Assembly: GCF_036323475.1 (NCBI RefSeq)
Contig: NZ_AP028934.1
Coordinates: 2,108,001 to 2,172,000, forward strand
Source of the DNA: Solobacterium moorei
Lineage (GTDB): Bacteria; Bacillota_I; Bacilli_A; Erysipelotrichales; Erysipelotrichaceae
DNA: 64,000 nt
Direction of reading: 5' to 3'
Shown here: positions 43,805 to 54,221 of the stretch, in pieces
How positions within the stretch are numbered: position 1 is the first letter of the stretch
Layout: each line of letters opens with the position of its first letter
Notes under the pieces: model-generated
Databases searched by the model: none
Seen by the model: the letters and a program-made list of their open reading frames with translations, nothing else
What the model was told of the DNA's origin: nothing
Made by a program: the position numbers and the translations under genes

Positions 43805-45598
43805 TTAAATCTGTGGAAAGAAAATTCGTAGTAATCTTGTGAAATCAGGTGAATCACTCTTTCCATCCTTGATACTCATTGCTAGTTGTACACTGTCTGT
43901 AATAATACCATCTACATTCGAAACCATAAATCGTATGATCGATCCAAAGGAATTTGCAGTCCATACATCTACCTTTTTACCTGCATCATGTAAATCATCA
44001 ATTCTCTTTGTGGTTGCTAGTTCCTCTTCTAAGCCTATCGCATCCACTTCCATTGATTCAATCTGACCATAAGCGATATAGCAAAGATACTCCGTCTCAA
44101 CATCAGGATAGGTTTTCTCAACTTGTGTAATTAGATTCGCATTTAAGCTGATAATGCGTGCTTGATTCACCATATTTCTTTCCACAAGCATTTGGTATAC
44201 ATCATTTGCCATCTGCATACCTGCTCTTTTACCCTTTAATTCGATATAGAGTTTGATTTCATCTTTAGCGGTATTTAGTATCTCTTCTAATGTTGCGATT
44301 CTCACCCGATGACCATCAGGTGCAGTGATTCTGAGTTTCTTGATTTCTTCTAGTGTTAGTTCTTGTATTGTACGTGGATCATTGCATAAACGTTTCAACG
44401 TATTATCGTGGAATATAACATAATGACCATCTGCAGTTCTTTGTACATCAATTTCAGATGCTGTCGCACCAGCCTCTATCGCTGCACGAATGGATTCCAC
44501 TGTATTCTCTGTGGATAAGTCTCCACCACCACGGTGTGCAATCACCTCTGTTGTATATCCCTTGGAAAATAAATCATCAAAAATCATCGCACCACCATAG
44601 CCAAATATTAGTGAAGCCAAAAGACTAATGGATACGACAAAGCGGAAACTCTTTTGGAAAAGAACAGGTGTTTTAAACTGTGCTTCTTGATATCCTGCAA
44701 ATGTGCATTCATCATACACACGTGTCAGGCACATCGCTTGTGCCTGAATAAATATCATTGTAAATAAGAAGATGAATATCAATCCCATAATCACTACCAT
44801 GATGATCAGATAGTGATACCAGAATCTTGCTTGCATAATCAAACGTGACACATAGTACGGTATAACAACGATACTTATAACACCTACTCCAAGTATCAAT
44901 ACGAACATAGCGAAGAACTTTAGGTATGCCCAAACAATTTTCTTCCAGTTCTTAAAAAATAGACTCCTTGATTCATGCATGGATGTTGCCAGTGAATAGT
45001 TGTCAAATAATACTCCATGGAAAGTGAATACATGTATGATTCCAATAAAGTCTAAAACTAGTACAAGCACTGCATATGCAAGCATATATAAATGATTCGA
45101 ACGTATTACAGAATAAATAAACTGTGGCACAGTATGCTTTGTTAAACGCAAGCCAATCATTGCGGTATTCAGTGGAATGATCACCGCAAAATACATTCCA
45201 ATCAGACATCCTCTAAAGTTAATAAATTTTCGTGATATACGAATTGCAGTAGAGATGATTTCCTTCATCTTTTTCTTTTGATTGTATAGGATATTACGAC
45301 TCAATAAAATCAGGATGATAATATCAAATGCCATATATATCGTAAATAAGATTGTGATTGTAATTAATACAGCCCAACCATACCAACTACGTAATAAGGA
45401 CGGTAATTCTCCACTACTGACAGAGTAGATCCCTGTTAAGTTCATAATGGATCCTAGGATGCCCTCCGCAAAAGAAAACATCATAAACAAAATGATTTTT
45501 GCAGGAATTTGATAATACAAAATTTCTGGTAAACCATGCCAATAATAGCGAAATGAGAATACTCTATCTTGTGCTGGTGACTTCTTGGTTGTTTTCAT
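43805..45598 (-). CDS. Membrane glycerophosphodiester phosphodiesterase
   Basis: The protein has 597 residues. Residues 15-340 contain about eight membrane helices, a domain found before GDPD in many Firmicutes. Residues 350-585 are the GDPD TIM barrel: VIAHRGGGDLSTENTVESI (His and Glu ligands), ASEIDVQRTADGHYVIFHDN (Glu, Asp, His), IKLYIELKGKRAG, and the end VWTANSFGSIIRFM with VDGIITDS. It hydrolyses glycerophosphodiesters or trims lipoteichoic acid glycerophosphate at the outer face. Catalytic residues are complete. It converges on nothing; pepV lies 102 bases upstream with a terminator between. Confidence 0.9.
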   Translation of the reverse strand: MKTTKKSPAQDRVFSFRYYWHGLPEILYYQIPAKIILFMMFSFAEGILGSIMNLTGIYSVSSGELPSLLRSWYGWAVLITITILFTIYMAFDIIILILLSRNILYNQKKKMKEIISTAIRISRKFINFRGCLIGMYFAVIIPLNTAMIGLRLTKHTVPQFIYSVIRSNHLYMLAYAVLVLVLDFIGIIHVFTFHGVLFDNYSLATSMHESRSLFFKNWKKIVWAYLKFFAMFVLILGVGVISIVVIPYYVSRLIMQARFWYHYLIIMVVIMGLIFIFLFTMIFIQAQAMCLTRVYDECTFAGYQEAQFKTPVLFQKSFRFVVSISLLASLIFGYGGAMIFDDLFSKGYTTEVIAHRGGGDLSTENTVESIRAAIEAGATASEIDVQRTADGHYVIFHDNTLKRLCNDPRTIQELTLEEIKKLRITAPDGHRVRIATLEEILNTAKDEIKLYIELKGKRAGMQMANDVYQMLVERNMVNQARIISLNANLITQVEKTYPDVETEYLCYIAYGQIESMEVDAIGLEEELATTKRIDDLHDAGKKVDVWTANSFGSIIRFMVSNVDGIITDSVQLAMSIKDGKSDSPDFTRLLRIFFPQI

Positions 45599-45654
45599 AC
45601 CTACTATTTAACCACACTATTACACCCTACGCACATGAATTATCTTTCACAAAA

Positions 45655-45680
45655 AGGAAGTACCCAGATGGATACTTCCT
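45655..45680 (-). terminator. Terminator of pepV
   Basis: On the minus strand AGGAAGTA...TACTTCCT is followed by TTTTTGTG, 20 bases after the pepV stop. Confidence 0.85.
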
Positions 45681-45699
45681 GACTTAGGCTATTTACTGC

Positions 45700-47082
45700 T
45701 TATTGTTCACAAGCCAAATCAAACAGAACATTTGCGTAAATTGCACAGGCAAGAATCATTGTTTCGATTTCAAAACCCTCATCTGCTTCATGTTCAGCAC
45801 CAACCCATGATGCATATTCACGTGTTGGGAAGATTGGTCCAAATGCCGCAAAATTTTCAAAACTACGAGCATATGTACCGCCACCAATACGTAGAGGAGG
45901 TGTATAAGTATCTCCACTAAATGCACGATAGTGCTTCAGACATGTCTGAATAAGTTCACTATTAGGATCATTTAATAACCACTTAGAATCATCTACTAGC
46001 TCTGTATCAATATGTAATACTTCCTTGATGATATCTGCACTTCTCTTTAGTAAATCACTACCTTCACATTCATTTGGATAACGATAATCTAATGCGAAGT
46101 ATACCTGTCCATCTTCAATATTTGCTTTACCCATATTGAATGTTAAAGGTCCCATGTATGCACCATCATAAGCAACCTTCAATCCAACACCATATGGATC
46201 CTTGAATAACTTCACAGCGTTTAAACTGAATTCATCGTTATAGCAACTGCCGACAAATTCAAACATCTTCACAGCCGCATTTACACCCATATAAGGACGA
46301 GATGCGTGGAATGGCTTACCATCAATATGATAATGTGCCCCAGCTTCATCCTCGTGACATTCACCAGTTAATTCATTGGCAAGTAAGAACTTCTCAAAGT
46401 ATTCCTTCTCAAGTGGCTTGTCAACGATAGCATCAGCCTTACCGATAACTACATTAAACGCAGTACCGGACTTCATATACTTGATACAGGAATCAATCTT
46501 TCCCTGTGTAGCAAAATCTAAGATACCCTTTTCTGCATAGATACATGGGAAGTCCGCATCTGGTACGATACCCATAATTGGATTCTTACGTACTTTCTTA
46601 TAGTAAAGAATACCTGCAGAAGTATTTTCTTCATCTGTACCTAAAATCATTTGAATATTATGTTTTAACTTATAACCCTTGTCCTTTAAAATCTTCATTG
46701 CGTAATATGCTGCAATTGCAGGACCCTTGTCATCACAAGTACCTCTACCCATGATATAGCCATCTTTGATTTCTCCACCGAGTGGATCAAATGTCCAGCC
46801 ATCACCGATAGGCACAACATCCAAGTGACCTAGTACACCAACAGATTCTTCTAAATCACCATACTGAATCACACCAGCATAACCATCTACATTCTCTACT
46901 TTAAAACCATCGCGTTTACCAATCTCTAACGCTTTGTCTAAGCACTTTGCAATGTTTGGTCCAAAAGGTGCTTCTTTTGTCGCAGCAGCATCATCACGTA
47001 CAGATTCAATTTTTACAAGCTGTCGTAAATCTTCAATCATATTATCTTGATACGCACGTGCTTCATCAATAAATTTCATCAT
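45700..47082 (-). CDS. pepV: Dipeptidase PepV (M20 family)
   Basis: The protein has 460 residues with AGGAGG before ATG. It is a zinc peptidase: VGVLGHLDVVPIGDGW (His, Asp), YIMGRGTCDDKGPAIAAYYA (bridging Asp), ILGTDEENTSAG (catalytic Glu and metal Glu), VPDADFPCIYAEKG (Asp), and RIGGGTYARSF with VGAEHEADEGFEI (final His). The long lid domain typical of PepV occupies about residues 190-350. It cleaves dipeptides, including N-terminal beta-Ala or D-Ala forms. It is monocistronic and closed by a terminator. Confidence 0.93.
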   Translation of the reverse strand: MMKFIDEARAYQDNMIEDLRQLVKIESVRDDAAATKEAPFGPNIAKCLDKALEIGKRDGFKVENVDGYAGVIQYGDLEESVGVLGHLDVVPIGDGWTFDPLGGEIKDGYIMGRGTCDDKGPAIAAYYAMKILKDKGYKLKHNIQMILGTDEENTSAGILYYKKVRKNPIMGIVPDADFPCIYAEKGILDFATQGKIDSCIKYMKSGTAFNVVIGKADAIVDKPLEKEYFEKFLLANELTGECHEDEAGAHYHIDGKPFHASRPYMGVNAAVKMFEFVGSCYNDEFSLNAVKLFKDPYGVGLKVAYDGAYMGPLTFNMGKANIEDGQVYFALDYRYPNECEGSDLLKRSADIIKEVLHIDTELVDDSKWLLNDPNSELIQTCLKHYRAFSGDTYTPPLRIGGGTYARSFENFAAFGPIFPTREYASWVGAEHEADEGFEIETMILACAIYANVLFDLACEQ

Positions 47083-47421
47083 TGAAATCCTCCTACACTA
47101 ATAGTATCATTCAATTCTTTTTTTAAGGGAATTCACACGATAAATTGTTTGTATTTTTTCATAATTCCAAGAATGTTCTTGAAAACTATATACAATCTTT
47201 GATCTATCAAGCTTAGCTTGACAATTGATTCCATGCAGTATTACTATTTTTTATATTTTTTAGACAACTATATGTAAATCAAGAGTAAAGTGATGAAAAA
47301 GTTTGAAAATAGATAACTTGATAAATATACGTGTCGATAGTTCTTTGAAAAGTGAATTGTGTACAATAAAAACAACTATCTTTACATAGTTTGGCTTTCA
47401 ACTGGAATTATGGGATTAAGA

Positions 47422-48594
47422 CTATTTCAATTTTTCAGGATTGAATCTTTCACCTGTGGAAAGTATCTTGTATATAACGCGTAAGAGTTTACGTATACAG
47501 TGACCTTGTGCACAGCGGTAACTCTTACCCTGTGAAATCTTCTTTTGATAGAATGCTTGGAATATAGGGTTGAAGCGTATGACAACATCAATGATTTGAT
47601 ATAGTGTCTTGCGCAAGTATTTTGACCCTTTCTTTTCTAACCGCGTATGTGTCATACTATAGGTGCCGGATTCATAAACGCATGGGTTTACACCGGCGAA
47701 CTTGATGAGTTTCTTTTCGCTAGAGAAATAAGTAATGTCACCAAGTTCGGAGATGATCGACATAGCTGAAAAGTGGGAAATTCCAGATATGTCCAAGATA
47801 GGAGAGTTTAGTTGATGACTGAATTCTTCTATTTTTTTATCGATTTCACCTAATATTGAAGTTAATCTTCTGATAAGAGAAATCAAAAATGGAATATCCA
47901 TTTCAATCGCAAGGTTGTGTTGACCGATAGATTCCTTAGCAGCTTTCTTAAGTTGTTCTGCAGAGATTGATACGGAACGACCTACGCCAACATTTTTCAA
48001 TGTATTCCGTAACAGGCGGATATCGGTATTGGCGATTGTATGAGCACTATGGTAGGTATCTAGTATCTCGAGATAGGTTTTTGAATATTTGGTGTTGAGA
48101 AGAGAATTGAATTCTGGAAAGACAATATCAATTGATTTCTGTAACTGATACTTATAGCGGTTGATTTCTTCCGTATGTGTATGGTGCATACGTGTCAGTT
48201 GACGTACCGTAGCGTAATCAATAGATTGTGCATGTTGGTCTCTGTAGAAATTAGGATTCATCATCGTGTTGGCAATGACGAAACAATCGATTCTATCGTT
48301 TTTGACTTTGTTGGAAGCCTTACGGATATGAGATGTAACGATGGGGTTTAACATAACGACCTTATACTGTTTTTCCAATAAGAAGTTGCGAAGATTGTCT
48401 CCGTAATGTCCCGTATCTTCCATACCAACGAGGTGTTTCTTTTTAAAGAATGGTTTGATATTTTTCAATAAGGATTGGAAGCCGATGATATCATTAGTGA
48501 AATCAAAGGATTCTACAAGGACGGTGCCATACGTGTCTATGACACAAGCGGTGTGTTTGAATTTAGCTACATCAATACCGATAAAGTAACGCAT
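47422..48594 (-). CDS. IS110-family transposase, copy 2
   Basis: The protein has 390 residues, identical to copy 1 at every position. It has the DEDD catalytic domain (IGIDVAKFKHTACV, GMEDTGHYGD, NDRIDCFVIAN) and the transposase_20 domain (DISGISHFSAMSIISELGD). It sits between pepV and a small membrane-protein gene, both core. Because copy 1 lies in the island and this one in core DNA, the element has moved within this genome recently. Confidence 0.93.
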   Translation of the reverse strand: MRYFIGIDVAKFKHTACVIDTYGTVLVESFDFTNDIIGFQSLLKNIKPFFKKKHLVGMEDTGHYGDNLRNFLLEKQYKVVMLNPIVTSHIRKASNKVKNDRIDCFVIANTMMNPNFYRDQHAQSIDYATVRQLTRMHHTHTEEINRYKYQLQKSIDIVFPEFNSLLNTKYSKTYLEILDTYHSAHTIANTDIRLLRNTLKNVGVGRSVSISAEQLKKAAKESIGQHNLAIEMDIPFLISLIRRLTSILGEIDKKIEEFSHQLNSPILDISGISHFSAMSIISELGDITYFSSEKKLIKFAGVNPCVYESGTYSMTHTRLEKKGSKYLRKTLYQIIDVVIRFNPIFQAFYQKKISQGKSYRCAQGHCIRKLLRVIYKILSTGERFNPEKLK

Positions 48595-48638
48595 AAAAAT
48601 ATATCCTTTCTGTAAAATATGAATATGTATTCCACTTA

Positions 48639-48833
48639 CAAAGTATCCGCATAGATCCTGGTAAAAGATAAGAGTTCAAAGACCCATACAACTGATCTCG
48701 ATTCTGAATATTAAGAAGTGGCAAGATTCTAAAAAATGAAGTCAAAGCTTCAAGGAGGTTGTCAAAGTACACATTCACGATTTCAATTCTATCAAAAACA
48801 GTCCTGACGGATACGAGGTCAGGTAGAAAGAAA
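48639..48833 (-). ncRNA. Predicted IS110 bridge RNA, copy 2
   Basis: The structure matches copy 1: 5' hairpin at 48803-48823, target guides at 48753-48760 and 48729-48737, donor loop at 48653-48698. Here the target guides fit the site: left guide AACCTCCT equals the left flank AACCTC-CT, and right guide ATTTTTTAG is the exact complement of CT-AAAAAAT on the right. Together they specify 15 contiguous bases of the empty site. Confidence 0.72.
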
Positions 48834-48894
48834 ACGTATATTCAATTTAGTCAGCTATATGAGTCAAATTGAATATACCAGGAGGTTTTACAAC

Positions 48895-49296
48895 ATGAAA
48901 CAACAGCGAATGAATCTTCTCTTACGTATATTATTTATTCTCTTGATGATTGCGATATCTGGTGCTGCAGTTCTTCAAATCTGCGCACCAGAATATATGG
49001 GTAGTCATGCGGCATATGGTATCTCAACAGGATGGCAAAGAGAAATTGGTTTCTGGAATATAGCAGTACTTGTAATATTAATTACTGCCTATCGTCATTA
49101 TAATTGGATCTATTTACAATCCAATCTACTCGCTTTGATTCTTGGTGGTATTGGGATTGGTACAAATCACTTTATCCATTACTTACAGATGCACGAAACT
49201 GTTAATCTAGTAGGAGCTATCGAAAATTATCTACTTGTGATTGGTTGGATGATTGGATGGACTATTGAAAAAACAACTATAATAAAACGCTATTAA
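48895..49296 (+). CDS. Small four-helix membrane protein of unknown function
   Basis: The protein has 133 residues from ATG 48895. A frame opening further upstream inside the IS (48859) is an artefact; AGGAGG at 48880-48885 fixes the start. Four membrane helices are visible: LLLRILFILLMIAISGAAVL, IAVLVILITAYRHYNWIYL, LLALILGGIGIGTNHFIHYL and ENYLLVIGWMIGWTI. I recognise no family. The IS110 insertion separated its 5' leader and promoter from the ribosome site but kept AGGAGG whole, so expression would depend on the IS end. A hairpin TCAAGC/GCTTGA near 47209-47223 belonged to the old leader. Confidence 0.75.
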   Translation: MKQQRMNLLLRILFILLMIAISGAAVLQICAPEYMGSHAAYGISTGWQREIGFWNIAVLVILITAYRHYNWIYLQSNLLALILGGIGIGTNHFIHYLQMHETVNLVGAIENYLLVIGWMIGWTIEKTTIIKRY

Positions 49297-49471
49297 TTAC
49301 TTGGGGTTAGGCTACCTTCAAAAATAAAAACCTCTCAGTTTTTAACTTTTTGCTAAGAAAGAAACAAACTAGAGAGGAAGCCATAAATGGCTATTGATTA
49401 TATTCTCATATTTACTGTGAATTTATACCAATATTAAGTTCATAGTCTATACAAAAAATCTATATTCATGA

Positions 49472-49499
49472 AAAAAGTTCACATATGAGTGAACTTTTT
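49472..49499. terminator. Bidirectional terminator at the eno 3' side
   Basis: AAAAAGTTCAC-ATATGA-GTGAACTTTTT is symmetric and has T-runs on both strands. It ends the enolase transcript and any readthrough from the left. Confidence 0.88.
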
Positions 49500-49509
49500 C
49501 AAATCATTC

Positions 49510-50859
<1,350 letters not shown>

Positions 50860-50918
50860 CTAAATTTTCCTCCTATGATAACCTAAAACATATTCTCTCA
50901 GCTAAGCTGAGTAAGAAC

Positions 50919-51671
50919 CTATTTTGTAGCGTCAATAATTTCCTTGAAGGATTCAACCTTTAAGGATGCACCACCGATTAACGCACCATCGATGTCTTCG
51001 CAAGCCATATATTCCTTGATGTTTGTTGGCTTAACAGATCCGCCGTATTGGATACGAACTGCTTGAGCGGTTGTTTCATCATATAAGCTCTTCACTGTTT
51101 CGCGAACTAGCTTGCAGCAAGCTTCAGCTGTATTTACATCAGCACTCTTACCTGTTCCGATAGCCCAGATTGGTTCATAAGCGATAACCATCTTGGATAC
51201 TTCTTCAGCTGTTAAACCAGCTAAAGAACCAGCCAACTGAGACTTAACAACTTCTTCAGTCTTGCCAGCATCGTATTCAGCTTCTGTTTCACCCACACAT
51301 AAGATAGGTGTGATGTTATCAGTGAATAATCTCTTGCACTTAGCAGCACAAGCAGCATCTGTTTCGTTGTAGTATGTACGTCTTTCGGAGTGACCGATAA
51401 TGCAGTATGTAATACCGATTTCCTTTAACATTGGAACAGATACTTCGCCTGTATAAGCGCCAGAATCCTTTTCATGGCAGTTTTCAGCAGCGATTAATAA
51501 ATTCTTAGCAGCCTTAACGCAAACATTTAAGTCAACGTATGGAGCACCAATACCATAATCAGCAGCTTCTGTGCCTGTCAATACTTCTTCAATACCCTTC
51601 ATAAACTCTGCAGCTTCTGAAGGTGTCTTATTCATTTTCCAGTTACCGAAAATTACTGGTTTTCTTGTCAT
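50919..51671 (-). CDS. tpiA: Triosephosphate isomerase
   Basis: The protein has 250 residues. Catalytic parts are FGNWKMNKT (Lys), CIIGHSERRTYY (His) and VIAYEPIWAIGTGKSA (Glu, then the phosphate lid). The end holds YGGSVKPTNIKEYM and ALIGGASLKVESF. It interconverts dihydroxyacetone phosphate and glyceraldehyde 3-phosphate. It starts 11 bases after pgk stops, so the two are co-transcribed. Confidence 0.97.
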   Translation of the reverse strand: MTRKPVIFGNWKMNKTPSEAAEFMKGIEEVLTGTEAADYGIGAPYVDLNVCVKAAKNLLIAAENCHEKDSGAYTGEVSVPMLKEIGITYCIIGHSERRTYYNETDAACAAKCKRLFTDNITPILCVGETEAEYDAGKTEEVVKSQLAGSLAGLTAEEVSKMVIAYEPIWAIGTGKSADVNTAEACCKLVRETVKSLYDETTAQAVRIQYGGSVKPTNIKEYMACEDIDGALIGGASLKVESFKEIIDATK

Positions 51672-51682
51672 GTTTCTTTTCC

Positions 51683-52861
51683 TTACTTCTCAGGAATAAT
51701 AGCGATTCCTGGGAGTTCCTTTCCTTCCATATATTCTAGAGATGCTCCACCACCTGTAGAGATGTGGCTGAACTTCTCTGCGAAACCTAAGTTCTTAGCA
51801 GCAGAAGCAGAATCACCACCACCGATAATTGTTGTAGCACCTTCAAGGTTAGCTAATGTTTCGCAGATAGCGATTGTACCCTTAGCAAATCTTTCATCTT
51901 CAAATACACCCATTGGTCCGTTCCAGAATACTGTCTTAGCACCAACTAATTCACCCTGGAACTTCTTAACAGATTCAGGACCGATATCTAAGCCCATAAA
52001 GCCATCTGGGATTTCTCCAGCAACGACAGTCTTGATTTCTGTTGGGTTAGAGAAGTCATTTGCTACAACTGTATCTACAGGTAAGAATAACTTACCTTCG
52101 CCCTTGTTCATGAATTCATTCGCTAATTCCATTTTGTCAGCTTCTAATAGAGATGTACCAATCTTGCCACCCTTAGCAGCTGAGAATGTATAAGCCATTC
52201 CTCCACCGATTAATACCTTATCAGCAATCTTCAATAAGTTTTCGATAACGCCGATCTTATCAGAAACCTTCGCACCACCTAAGATAGCAACGAATGGTCT
52301 TTGTGGATCATTAACTGCCTTACCTAAAACACTAACTTCCTTTTCAACTAAGAAACCTAAAGCTGAAGGAATATGTGTTGGAATACCAACTGTTGACGCA
52401 TGAGCTCTGTGTACAGAACCAAATGCATCTTCTACAAATAAATCTCCTAATGAAGCCCAGTATTTGCCTAACTCTTCATCATTCTTTGTTTCGCCCTTCT
52501 CATAACGAGTGTTCTGCATCAGTACGATAGAACCCTCTTCCTGAGCAGCAACTGCTTCTTCAAGTTCAGCACCACGAGTAGCATTTACAAACTTTACAGG
52601 TGCACTCTGCAATGAAGCTAAGCAATCTGCAACGATAGACATATCATTCTTTGCATAGTCCTCTTCAGTCTTAATCTTACCTAAGTGGCTCAAAAGTAAT
52701 ACTTTTGCTCCATGCTCTGTAAGATAATTAATTGTTGGCAATGCTGCACGAACACGATTATCATCTGTGATTACATTTCCCTTGTGTGGAACGTTGAAGT
52801 CAACACGAACAATGACGTGTTTTCCTTTAACATCTAGGTCTTTTACAGTAACTTTAGACAT
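51683..52861 (-). CDS. pgk: Phosphoglycerate kinase
   Basis: The protein has 392 residues from ATG 52861, which follows AGGAGG; a frame extending 33 codons further upstream lacks a site. The N-domain has [20 protein letters not shown] and VLLLSHLGK, the hinge has [20 protein letters not shown], and the nucleotide domain has [18 protein letters not shown] and [17 protein letters not shown]. It makes ATP from 1,3-bisphosphoglycerate. It is the first gene of the pgk-tpiA-eno run, with about 195 AT-rich bases upstream holding its promoter. Confidence 0.97.
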   Translation of the reverse strand: MSKVTVKDLDVKGKHVIVRVDFNVPHKGNVITDDNRVRAALPTINYLTEHGAKVLLLSHLGKIKTEEDYAKNDMSIVADCLASLQSAPVKFVNATRGAELEEAVAAQEEGSIVLMQNTRYEKGETKNDEELGKYWASLGDLFVEDAFGSVHRAHASTVGIPTHIPSALGFLVEKEVSVLGKAVNDPQRPFVAILGGAKVSDKIGVIENLLKIADKVLIGGGMAYTFSAAKGGKIGTSLLEADKMELANEFMNKGEGKLFLPVDTVVANDFSNPTEIKTVVAGEIPDGFMGLDIGPESVKKFQGELVGAKTVFWNGPMGVFEDERFAKGTIAICETLANLEGATTIIGGGDSASAAKNLGFAEKFSHISTGGGASLEYMEGKELPGIAIIPEK

Positions 52862-53055
52862 TTGAATTATCCTCCTATGTACTGCAAAAATTATAACACT
52901 TGCGAGCCAAACTTGAAAATGAAGAAACGTAAATAATGAGTATTTTAAGACAATTTTCAAAGATTTTTAAGAAGTAAGCGTTTCCAAAAATTGTATCAAA
53001 ATTATTTTGTGTAAAAAATAACAAGTGGTCTAATCAATCCTTCTGACTAGACTAC

Positions 53056-53370
53056 TTATTTCTTTTGAAATATCTTACCAACTACCATTCCAAGACCCAT
53101 CAAAATGCTATAAATTCCCGGATAAATCATACAGTCCCACTGCCCATCCATGCGGAAATAAATAACTGGAATAAACAAAAACGCAACAAACCACAAAATC
53201 AACCAATCAAAGCCTTGCAGCTTTCCATAAATTAGTCCACTGACAATAGAAAGAATCGGATTGATCAAAAGTAGTAGATAGATTGCTGATCCAGTATCCA
53301 CTAGCATAAAAGGAAACACAATATACCAAATAACCAATAGAACAATCATGGTCACTCTACTTTTCAACAT
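53056..53370 (-). CDS. Small membrane protein of unknown function
   Basis: The protein has 104 residues with about four helices (TMIVLLVIWYIVFPFMLV, SAIYLLLLINPILSIVSGL, WLILWFVAFLFIPVIYF, GIYSILMGLGMVVGKIF). I recognise no family. It starts 15 bases after the HAD phosphatase gene and is probably co-transcribed with it. Confidence 0.65.
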   Translation of the reverse strand: MLKSRVTMIVLLVIWYIVFPFMLVDTGSAIYLLLLINPILSIVSGLIYGKLQGFDWLILWFVAFLFIPVIYFRMDGQWDCMIYPGIYSILMGLGMVVGKIFQKK

Positions 53371-53385
53371 GAATCATACCTCCGA

Positions 53386-54093
53386 TTAAGCCCTTCGAAT
53401 ATACTCCTTCAAATCCTCAAAATTTCCATGTAATTCATGCTCAATGTCAATCCCATTCGGATTGATCAAACAGTCCGTGATATAAAAGATATCCATACCT
53501 AATTGCTTCACCACACCATCTTCACCAACATCATTACTAACCATCAAGCATTCACTAGCCTCTAAACCTAAAGTATCTAGTATCTCTTGATAATATAAAA
53601 GATTAGGCTTGCATGCATGACTATTTTCATAAGTAGTAACCAGCTCAAAATCACTTGGCATTAGCCCTGTCCAACGAATTCTTTCCTCTGTTGCAATTCT
53701 AGGAAACAAAGGATTCGTTGCAAGCACAACTCTATATCCCTGCTGCTTTGCATATTGAATCATTTCTTTGGCAAACGGTTGAAAACCGCAAGTATTCTGT
53801 ACCTTAGGGAAATCTTCACGATAGAAATCGTCAAATTTCGTACGGTCATTCTTTGTCTGCTCATCACCATACACTTCAGAAAAGCACTTCCAGAACACAT
53901 CTTCGTTTGTTAGCGCTCCATCATTTTTAATGACTGCACTAATACCCTTCCAAATTGTATGAATCAACTCCTCCGGCTTATACCCAAGCCTAGCCATCCT
54001 CTTAGCTATTAGTCCAAAATACGTCTGTATAAATATATCCTGATCCATTGGTAGTAATGTACCATCTAGATCAAAGAGTATTGCTTTCTTCAT
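53386..54093 (-). CDS. HAD-family phosphatase
   Basis: The protein has 235 residues. HAD motif I is ILFDLDGTLLPMD (nucleophile Asp), motif II is VVLATN, motif III a Lys in the KPNLLYYQEI stretch, and motif IV SNDVGEDGVVKQLGMD. The helical cap lies after motif I (residues 18-90), the phosphoglycolate-phosphatase-like type. It dephosphorylates small metabolites; the substrate is not predictable. It pairs with the small membrane protein downstream. Confidence 0.88.
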   Translation of the reverse strand: MKKAILFDLDGTLLPMDQDIFIQTYFGLIAKRMARLGYKPEELIHTIWKGISAVIKNDGALTNEDVFWKCFSEVYGDEQTKNDRTKFDDFYREDFPKVQNTCGFQPFAKEMIQYAKQQGYRVVLATNPLFPRIATEERIRWTGLMPSDFELVTTYENSHACKPNLLYYQEILDTLGLEASECLMVSNDVGEDGVVKQLGMDIFYITDCLINPNGIDIEHELHGNFEDLKEYIRRA

Positions 54094-54221
54094 ATAGATA
54101 TCTCCACTTCTTCTTACACAATGTTAAAAGTCAGTGCATAAATAATAAGAAAATCTTATCACTTTCAATGATACAATGTTCTTAAATCATATTCTATATT
54201 TGCTAATGGAGAGGTTACTTT

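Larger units (their letters stand above)
47262..48879 (-). mobile_element. IS110-family element, copy 2 (1618 bp)
   Basis: It encodes the same protein as copy 1 and has the same length and left end, read from the minus strand. Core dinucleotides AG (minus strand CT) lie at 47262-47263 and 48880-48881. Without the element the flanks join as ATATTTTTTAG-GAGGTTTTAC, the leader and Shine-Dalgarno site of the gene at 48895. Insertion therefore fell exactly at AG|GAGG. Confidence 0.92.

Noticed and set aside
49310-49471. Riboswitch or attenuator after the small membrane protein gene
   Set aside because: CCTCTC/GAGAGG can pair over a long loop, but it lies downstream of the gene and upstream of the 3' end of eno, with no leader to regulate.
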